Below, in pieces: positions 55,833-64,000 of a stretch of 64,000 nt of DNA. This DNA is from Perkinsus chesapeaki (taxonomy: Eukaryota > Perkinsozoa > Perkinsida > Perkinsidae). Both the position numbers and the translations under genes were made by a program. The DNA is taken from assembly GCA_013115145.1 (NCBI GenBank), contig JAAPAO010000056.1:1-64000 (forward strand), given 5' to 3'. Numbering within the stretch: position 1 is the stretch's first letter; each line of letters begins with the position of its first letter. A model generated the notes under the pieces. That model saw only the letters and a list, made by a program, of their open reading frames with translations. It had not been told where the DNA came from and did not search any database.

Positions 55833-56923
55833 ATAAAGTGTTTCTAGTACCATGTCTTGAGTAAAGTCACGCATCCGGTGGAGTTGGCCCGCCCCAGTAT
55901 TTCAGACTTGTCTTGGTGGATGGTCGTTGGTCCAGTATGCGGCGTGTGTATTTAGGTACGGAGCACCACTGTGTCTCCTGGAGAACCGGTGTCCTCGAGT
56001 AGCCATCGGGTTATAACAAATAAGAGTAAGGGGGGTAGGAAATGACTCGTGCTCTTATCTCCTTGGATCCTGAGGAAGCAAATCCTATAGTATAACCGTC
56101 TTCCGAGGTATCTTCTGGGTTCATCATCTGACAAGGTCAGGTTTTGATTTCATGGTCGGGTGTTGTTTTTTCCAAACGACAAAATCGGGATTACGTTTTA
56201 GCACCAGAACCGTACTGTAGGTTTTAGTACATTATTATTATATCCTGAGAGAAGGGTATAATCATTGAAAATGAATTTATGTATCTATTATGTAAATTAT
56301 TTGAATGTATTATTGAGCATTAATATACTATTGACTGTAATACTAAATGTACTTCTTCCACCAGGCTATACATGCTTTTATCAGCGTGGTTGAAGGATAT
56401 AGTGCTACCTATAAAATGCTAACTAATGAATATGTATACTGTATTTATAATTAAAACTACTAAGATATGTCCATGTATGGATATCCAACAAGGTATCTCA
56501 CTATTTTTTTGCGATTCACGGTTCAAGCATATGCGGCCGAGAATAATGATTCGGATTCGGAATGTTGATTTCGAACCTGAGAACCACCCGGGATAAACCA
56601 CAGATAACTGCTCATTGTCAGATCTCATGGTCTGTGATGGCATGGAAAACTTAACGTGGAAGCTCAGAGTCAGTAACCTAGGCCTTTGAATCGATTAAAT
56701 GTCAAGGTTCAGATTCGGGAATCAATGTCGCGCGTCTCACAGACATATATGACTCAGATATCAAGATGGATGCGTGGATCGGGTCTCGCATCCCTCTCTC
56801 CCTGTTATCAGCTCAACAATGTTAATAATATCAAACCAGATACTCTTTGGCTATAGTCTACCAGACCAAGCTACTATTGGCTAAAAAGGCCAGTGGAGAT
56901 AAAAACAGTCTGAACGAGCCGGC
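55833..56923. other. Intergenic, AT-rich
   Basis: No gene is supported between the convergent Rpn13 gene and the secreted pair. Confidence 0.4.
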
Positions 56924-57811
56924 TTATGCTCTGAAGAGAGCAATGCTGGCGCCGAGGCTGGGTATATGAGCGTGGATCTCCTGAGGCTTCTCGCTCGAGA
57001 AATCAAACTCCGAACCTGAAAAAGCGCTTGCTGCTTAATCAGCGCTGCTGATTAAGGACTCGTTATCTGACTCACCTTCCAGGTATGTACCATTGGTCAT
57101 GCCAGTTAAACTGGTTAAGTGCTCTCCATCAAACTCGTACCCTATACCCCACTCACGGTGCGCCTTTGTGCCATTACCCGCGATGATCCTGAAAATGAGC
57201 AGCTTCGTAGAAGGACTGCTCCGGGGAGTCCTACACTTCCTGGACGGCATAAGAGAAGCGATCGAACGTTATAGTGATCTTAGTGCCGCTATCAGTGGTC
57301 TCACCGGCGAAGGTACCAACAGGAAATGTCGGGTCTGAAATGCAAGTAGGCAGACTGAATGCAAAGACTTGTTGGAATTAGGAAGAGAAAGAACTTGTCA
57401 TCATGGGGCATTTTGTGTCCTCACCTCCACATATGATAGGGAACACTTTACGCTTCTTGTCAGAAGCGCGCTTCTTCTTGGAGTATCTAACGTCTGCCCA
57501 CCTGCGACGGATGATTCTGTACCTATCATCAAAGAAGTACTCAATGGCAGTACAGAGATGGATGCCAACTCACAGATTCTCGCAGACTGGGGCAGCGGTT
57601 GAGCTTTCCAGACAACGAGACGTACGGGAGCCACATCTAGCTTCGCCCTTACACACTAAGTTGCAGAACATCTAAACAGAAAGTACACCCTGGACGCTTC
57701 CACTGGCGGAATGTAGCTTACATCCCCGTCCGAAGCGCCAACTGTCCAGATTATGACCAAAATACTGAAGGTCATTATAGTTATCAGGCGACCGCTCTGG
57801 ACTTGACTCAT
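56924..57811 (-). CDS. Secreted protein of unknown family, tandem copy 1
   Basis: Exons 57811-57722, 57671-57574, 57522-57425, 57334-57235, 57188-57076 and 57015-56924 give 196 residues with all phases consistent and matching copy 2. The N-terminus has a signal-like hydrophobic stretch (TIMTFSILVIIWTVGA). Exon 2 has the Cys pattern MFCNLVC...RCGSRTSRCL...VCENL. Exon 3 is strongly basic here (YSKKKRASDKKRKVF) where copy 2 is neutral. Exons 4-5 have TFPVGTFAG, KITITFDRFS, WGIGYEFDGEHLTSLTG. Exon 6 has QEIHAHIPSL. Beta-rich and extracellular or vesicular by inference. Unrecognised family. Confidence 0.7.
57034..57056. repeat. 10-bp hairpin in the last intron of secreted copy 1
   Basis: Perfect arms CTTAATCAGC and GCTGATTAAG with a 3-nt loop. 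Confidence 0.8.
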
Positions 57812-58925
57812 TTTTTAGAAGTATGGAAATACCGAACAAAGCTATTCTTAGATTCCTCATATGCACGCGAGCACAAACCCAACGCGTGCGTAACTGCTAC
57901 GGACTAGACTGTTACTGGCGCAGTGGGTCCCCAAGTTCGGAACGGGTTCGATCGTCACTGAAGCCGACCGCTCGCGCTTTAGGTCTCACGTTATTATTCG
58001 TCTGTTGTAGGCTCTATCAGTACTGTTTGATCATCACACCAATAAGATTGTGACATTTTTGCAGACATGGGCGACACGTGTCTCTTACTTGCCAGCAGCC
58101 TATTTCAACATCTCTTCGCAAGAACTGCTTTCTGAGCGATAAGGACCTATTATACGAGGCAGTTCAAAGGGCATGACAGGTTTCAAGAGGTATTGTCGTG
58201 TCGCAAGGTGTTTGCTCTTTGATTAGTCCTCAATCTTTAGTAGCGGGAAATCCGAAATTCGAATGTCTTCTCGAGTATTCGAACCTTCGTATCCTCATTG
58301 GCGAAGCTCAAAGTTTGTTCTTGAGGAAACCCGAGATGGATCCTAAGTGAGAAGTCCCGCGACCTACAAGCATCAACTCCGTATTACTATGGCATTCGCG
58401 GACCTTAACCCCATTTCCCTCGAATTTGAGGCCCTTAACGGGCCGTTAACTTCCCAACCTACTATCTGTGTTACTGGCTAACTTTCAACGTGTTATATTT
58501 TACGATGGCGGTTCTACTGTTTTGGGGAATGTGGATGGATCGTGGAGAAACTTAGTGCATTTGGTTCTGATTTCAGCTGGTGAAAGTCAGCCCCCATCCC
58601 CGGTCTCCTGATACAGCTGTAGGTACTGAAAAACCTATATCCACTCGGTCGTTACCTAGCGGTTAAGTGGCGGTATTTGTTTGGGCTGGAAGTAAGTAGG
58701 GCAAGGGTCTGGAATGATCCGTATTCTAGTTTGCTCATCATGCCAGGCTCCGCAGTGCGGGGTCCGCACTGCGGGATGGTATTCGTCTCACTGAAATTTG
58801 CGCAACAATGGTAAAGTAATAAACGTAATAACAATCTTGTTAATCTAGGGTCACGGTCTACTAGGCCGCCACATCATTATCTAAAGAGTATATGGGGATG
58901 AGTTGGGATGCTTGGAGCAGCCGGC
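57812..58925. other. Spacer between the two secreted paralogs
   Basis: No gene supported. Contains the perfect hairpin at 58750-58774. Confidence 0.4.
58750..58774. repeat. Perfect 11-bp GC-rich hairpin
   Basis: CCGCAGTGCGG and CCGCACTGCGG separated by GGT. It lies just past the 3' end of secreted copy 2 (the genes run on the minus strand), so it may act at the transcript end. Confidence 0.85.
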
Positions 58926-59883
58926 TTATTGCTTAACCATCGTCTCGTTGTAGGCGAAGGCCGGGATATAGGCGTGGATCTGCTTTGGGTTCCCTTGTGA
59001 GAAGAAGAACTGTGAGCCTGAACAAGGAAACACTATAAATATGTCGCTTCATTAAACAAGACCGAAACCGCTGAGGCTATATCATAAACTCACCATTGAA
59101 GTACGCATAACCTTCACGGTCGTGGAAGCCGCTAAAATTGGTGATGTAGTTTCCGCTAGTCGCGTAGCCTATCCCTGTATCACGGTACACTTCTTCGCCG
59201 TAGAACTCCATGGTCCTGAAATGAGACCCAACTTGGGTCACCCGAGGCATGCTCGGCTCATTCAAGGAGCCTCGTTGCGCTGAGAGTCCGTCCTTACACA
59301 AAATCTATCCCACGAGAGTAGTGATCAAACTTCATTGTTATGCGGATCATGTCCTTGATGTTGGGGTCGAAAGGATCAGCCATTAGTCCGATGAAAGTGC
59401 CAATCGGAAAGACCGGACCTGCAAGGGGAGGAGGCACACGGTACAGCCACAAATGCGTAGAGACCACGAAAACCAGTTGAGCTTGAGCATGACAATTGTG
59501 ATTCATACCTCCACACGGAATGCGATAGACTCCACTGTACTTGGACATGTCTTGGACGGAATACAAAGTGTATGGATTCTCGGCAGGGAAGACTCTGTAC
59601 CTAGCTGGTCCAGCATTACTCGATGGCGGGGTGATGAGAGGCTATCAACGCACAGGTTCTCGCAAGATGGGATCGATGAGAGGTTGGTTAGACAGCGGGA
59701 GCCCGGACAGCCGCTAGCCTGCTTGCATATGTAGTCGCAAAAGACCTGAATAGGAATTGTGGGTCCATTGTGCGCCTTGCCCTGGCACTGGACGCTTACA
59801 TCCCCTGGAGCAGCGGTTCCTGTCCAACAGATGACCAGAATCGGGAAGACGATTGTTAGTTGGGCACTTGGGACTGAACGCAT
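58926..59883 (-). CDS. Secreted protein of unknown family, tandem copy 2
   Basis: Exons 59883-59800, 59745-59654, 59600-59509, 59418-59298, 59215-59094 and 59017-58926 give 200 residues. A clear signal-like start (QLTIVFPILVICWTGTAA) is followed by a Cys-rich part (VFCDYICKQASGCPGSRCL, then SCENL), a Tyr-rich link (YTLYSVQDMSKYSGVYR), FPIGTFIGLMADPFD, MIRITMKFDHYS, TGIGYATSGNYITNFSGF and the end QIHAYIPAFAYNE. The first intron begins at the codon after GD in both copies, and the last exon is 92 nt in both. Likely exported. No known domain recognised. Confidence 0.74.
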
Positions 59884-60942
59884 CGTATTCAACAACTGAA
59901 GATCGACTAGTGGTCGCAGCCTAATAGGATTGAGCGTGAACCTGGCTGAGCCAGGGTGGCTACGTATTCGATAATTATGGATCCTCATAGAGATAATCCC
60001 ACCTAGTCGCGCAATTAACAGAATTACGTCACCGCAGCTAAAAGGTGTACGCATGCGCGATCGTCAAGATCTCAGGTTTTTTCCCGGGAAAATGATCGAT
60101 CGACATTCAAGGCATGACATGTTAAGTAATCCAGTACAGCTCAAGAGTAGTGATACCACGATGGTCATCTTGTCACTCAACGTCAACATGACTGGGGCAC
60201 GAACCGCCACCATTTTCCCCTTATAACATCGCTCGTGTGGTCTCTTGCGATTCGGGACAGCAACATCATTATAATATCATCATATGGTACACTAAGACGT
60301 ATACCGACTAAGCTCGGAAGTATATTAGCATATGGGTTTGCAGTACTATCAGCCCGATATAGCACGTGAGCCATTTACGTGTATCCTCAACTTGCCGTGT
60401 ACGTGCGAATTTGGTGCACCCGGAGCCGCACCCGTCAGTCACCATCTGTGACGCCATGAGGTTGGGCCAGATGCGACCGCCCCATTGCTTAGCGCAGGGT
60501 AGCGCAACGGCGGTGCTCATCACAGTCCGTCGTACCTTATGGGGAATCTCATCGATATAAGGTCTAAATACATAGGTTGTCAAATACGGTGAATGTATTT
60601 AATGCATCGCGTATTTAAGGCAGAAACCGTTCCCCTGGGTTCCGGGGAATCCCGAATGTTGAAAGGCCACGTATGCACGTGAGGTCGCATGGAGAAAATG
60701 AATGAAGTTTCATCGGCCACCTGGATGCTTGTACCGCATGGCATGTTGAACCTTCGCCAATGATAGCCGATATGGTCAGAAAATCCGTAATTAGGGCTAT
60801 ATTCGAATTCCGGTAGGGCGAAATACTAGCCGCCTCAACGGAGGACTCTATACATGCGCTTCTATGGGAGATTTGTTCTTCTTGTTGTTGCTGAGAAAGG
60901 GACATGCGATAGAGAGGGGCCGATTATTTCAGTATTTTGACA
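59884..60942. other. Divergent intergenic region between secreted copy 2 and the kinase gene
   Basis: The two genes are transcribed away from each other. A minus ORF at 60308-60583 has a few Cys but no support. Confidence 0.35.
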
Positions 60943-63900
60943 ATGGACCAACAGTCCTGCAAGACATGCCCCGGTGAGGATATCCCCGATGAGAACAGCG
61001 TACGGGTTAGGGTACCGGCAACAACAGTGAAGACTGAAAATACGTGGCGGAAACGGAAAAATTTCACGCCCATGCGGGTAGGTATTTCCAATCCCACTCT
61101 GGCGAATTATTCTCGTCAGAGAGAGCAACCGTCGAAGCGTGGCAGAACGAGTCCTCGCAACAAGAGCAGTGGTAGCTGCTCACGCAACATGTGTTTCATT
61201 ACTCTCGTCATTCAGGCTCGCAATCGATCAGGAAATTCCTAGCACCGGTTTCGAAACCGAACAGCACCATAGGTGTAAGCCGCATTCTCAAGGGGTCACA
61301 CGTCGATTCGATTTCGATCAGACTGCCCCGAGCTCGCCGTCGATGGAGCTGGTGGAATTTCCGTGGACAGAATGCAGTGACAGTGCGGATGCCTCGGACT
61401 CCAAGAGCTCCGAGGATCTCGCTATATCAGCTCTGGAAGTCCAGAAGTATGTTGCCAAGATATCTTACTGGGATGAGTGAGTTGAATTTATCAGGTTACG
61501 CAGGGAGTTACTCGACTGCCAATCCTTCAATGAGAGTTTGATGAGCGAGCGAGAAAGGTATCACAGAAATCTGGGTATGGTCCCATAGTGTAACCAATAG
61601 GCATATAAAGGAAGTCAAAGAGTTTAAGGATACCCTCAAGCGTGCAGCAGCTAACATGCGGGAAATCCTCAAACATATGTCACAGTAGCCACAGTGAATG
61701 TTCGAGTCCTCCTAGATCACCAAGCTTGATGTCAGTACGATGCATTTGGAGAATAAGAAAGATCTGCAGCAGCAAGCTGAGCGTCTTGGGAAGCTCGTGC
61801 CATCAACGAGGAGGTGGGTGGTGCAACCCTCCGACTTGCCATCTCAGCCGCTGAGACCCAGCGTTCCACAGTCTGGCATTGCTCCTCGACGCTGCGGCCC
61901 GAAACTTTGCAGAGATTATTATCGAGTGCTTCCCTCAGTGCTACTGGCCACCACTGGAAGGGAGGTACGGAAGAAAAAAGCATTCTGGACGCACACAAAA
62001 GGCTGCAGTCGTTCAAGGCCCAGCTCGACGAGGAGAAAGCTCAATATAGAAAGTTAGTCAGCTGTTGACTTCGTCCCACAGAGATGAAACTCCTAGGCTA
62101 TTACGGATCCGTCGGGCCAGGGCAAATGCGGAGGGACAAGCCGGGCCGGAGTCTTCGACGTCTGTGTTCCAGGATGATGATACCAATACGAAGTTCCCTG
62201 GACCCTCGGATGTGAGTTACCACTCAACGAGATGTCGACAAAATCGATTGCGGTTGTTCTTGCCAAGAGTTGGTCTCCAGAAGATTTGGGATGTGCTGTT
62301 GAACCCAAAATGGAGATGTTCTATACGCAATCGTAACGATGTAGATTTTTCGAGCCCTTGACTGCCCAGGCTGCGAGCGCTTCTTTCTTTGACGATCCAC
62401 GGCTTCCCACTTTACCGATTGACAATTGTATTTTGACATTCCCCTGAGGGGCTTGCAGGAGGTTTCTATATGCATTCAGCTGATGCCCGCGGATGAGGCT
62501 GAATACCAAATACACGAGGCAAAGGAGAATATCCAAATGATGGAAATGACACTGAAGAAAGTGAGCCAAGCCGTGTCCCACTGCGGTGGCATGTGGAAAT
62601 CTCCGAGTAGACCGAGGCGGATCTGGTGGAGAGAGAAAATCGTCTGCATGCTGAGCGGACTCTCTTCAACAAGGAACTCAGAACTTGCAATTCCCACGAG
62701 CAGAGTGCATTCGGGAATTACCCGTGCCTAGGGAAGAGCACAGATGGACTACTTCCCGGGAGGTATGTCGACGCCTGGGGGTCTTGGTCAGGGCAAATTG
62801 GTAGGTACCAGCTTATGACCATGATTGGCAAGGGGGGCTTCTCGGAGGTGTTCAAAGCTTACGATTTGGAGACACACAGGTAGGGGGAAGCTCTTGGTGT
62901 TAAGTTGTATTATCCCTACTATTGTCTCCGTGTGAAGGTGATTCTGCGCGTAGTCCTGTCAACCCAGGCAAACACATTGGGTATTTCTATCAGAATGACG
63001 CTCTTCTAAGAGGGGCAACCGAATACTTTTTTGCCTCGCTGCGGTTGATTCTTTGTACTTTTATCGAGGCAACTTAGCAGACAAGGGTATAAATCACTTC
63101 TAAAACTTCAGCTCGCGCGAGCCGGCAAACGTCTTCTCGATTGTTCCCATTAATCCATTGCCCGCAGTTACGTCGCCGTGAAGATCCATCAGATCCGGCC
63201 TGACATGACTGAGATGGCTCGAGAAGCATACGTGAGACACACTTGGCGAGAGTGAGCACCGCGCTCCCTCTCGGCCTCGACTTCCATTCAGATACGGGAT
63301 CCACAAGCGACTTAAGCACCGGCGTATCATTCAGCTGTATGACTACTTCCCCATCGATTGTCATTCCTTCGGAACTGTGCTTGAGTGCGTATAGACTCGC
63401 TCAGGCTTAGTAAAGCTCTGCGGTTTCAGATTCTGTGAGGGAGTCGATCTTGACACTTACCTGAAGGCCCATGGTCCGATACCGGAGAAGGAAGCCCGAG
63501 GGATCATGGTCCAGGTCTTCAGCGGTCTCAAGTCAGCGAGGAGCCGACAGCCGGTGGCAGCCTTTGTGTGTAGATACATGAACAGTGGCGGCCATAAGAT
63601 AATACATTACGACCTGAAGCCCGGGAATCTAATGTGGGTCACCTTCGGTTGTAGTTAAAGGTCCATACACCCTTACGAAATATGGATGGGAGTCCCATCA
63701 TGGGACAAGTAGTACTGAGTGATAGGAAATAGATTCCAAATGGGAGAACTTCAAATGCATTGCCTCCTGGAAAATGAATTACCTGTTGACACTAGGCTAC
63801 AGGTACCACGAGGGGAACATCAAAATCACAGACTTTGGGTTATCGAAGCAAGTGGATCAACAGCAAAACCACGACACTGTCGAGCTCACATCTCTCGGCA

Positions 63901-64000
63901 CAGGAACGTAGCGATGGACCTTTACTGGCTTGGCGTCATCATCTAGATGATCAGTTATTGGTATCTTCCACCGGAGTGTTTCGACACGTCGGCTGCGAAG
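60943..64000 (+). CDS. Tousled-like serine/threonine kinase, 3' end beyond the window
   Basis: Start Met at 60943. The N-terminal half (to about 62700) is charged and coiled-coil-like: [57 protein letters not shown]. The kinase domain follows: Gly loop [15 protein letters not shown] (62824-62868), [20 protein letters not shown] with the ATP-binding Lys (about 63167-63230), [18 protein letters not shown] (63419-63477), [18 protein letters not shown], catalytic loop [10 protein letters not shown] (about 63601-63630), metal-binding ITDFGLSK (about 63825-63848), then [17 protein letters not shown] across a 45-50-nt intron up to the window edge. All catalytic residues seen are intact. TLKs act in S-phase chromatin assembly, with ASF1 as the known partner elsewhere. 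Cut by the window end. Confidence 0.87.

Noticed and set aside
1-64000. CRISPR arrays, rRNA genes, bacterial operons or prophage
   Set aside because: No regularly spaced repeats and no rRNA-like sequence. Dense short spliceosomal introns show eukaryotic nuclear DNA.

Overview
The window is eukaryotic nuclear DNA. Genes are split by many short introns, mostly 43-60 nt, with GT-AG ends and at least two well-supported GC-AG introns. The recognisable proteins are eukaryotic: Tousled-like kinase, DENN-domain protein, Rpn13/ADRM1, an AAA+ ATPase, an AAAP amino-acid transporter array and paired 6-TM cation channels. I infer a unicellular protist. A perkinsid-like alveolate would fit the intron style and gene families, but nothing here proves the taxon. 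Most real genes are split into exons shorter than 150 codons, so the exon models below were built by hand from splice signals, reading phase and comparison between paralogs.

Layout: (1) 0.3-8.1 kb, + strand: six tandem copies (A-F) of an unrecognised small three-exon gene whose middle exon carries a HSISFADE-type core. (2) 9.7-16.1 kb, +: two tandem paralogs of a compact six-transmembrane, polycystin/TRP-like channel with identical lengths for the first five exons. (3) 16.9-20.2 kb, +: pieces of one or more unrecognised multi-exon genes. (4) 20.5-24.0 kb, +: a possible targeting-peptide exon, then a decayed Helitron-like element (HUH Rep plus Pif1-type helicase). (5) 24.0-26.35 kb: AAA+ ATPase. 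(6) 26.8-28.4 kb: methionine sulfoxide reductase A. (7) 28.5-33.2 kb: DENN-domain protein. (8) 33.2-41.3 kb: sparse region with a Cys-rich secreted candidate, an unrecognised multi-exon gene, a 445-aa disordered ORF and a FLYWCH-like fragment. (9) 42.1-49.0 kb, - strand: four tandem AAAP transporters. (10) 50.9-52.9 kb, -: weak candidate gene. (11) 53.1-55.8 kb, +: Rpn13. (12) 56.9-59.9 kb, -: two tandem secreted paralogs with a six-exon structure. (13) 60.9 kb to the window end, +: Tousled-like kinase, cut by the window edge.

The theme is local tandem duplication: four separate families (6, 2, 4 and 2 copies) lie among single-copy housekeeping genes. The least described systems are the HSISFADE array, which has a possible protein phosphatase 1 docking motif, the minimal channel pair, which shares a near-identical 5' block suggesting gene conversion, and the secreted pair. 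No operon-like logic is expected, and no CRISPR, rRNA or intact tRNA gene was seen.
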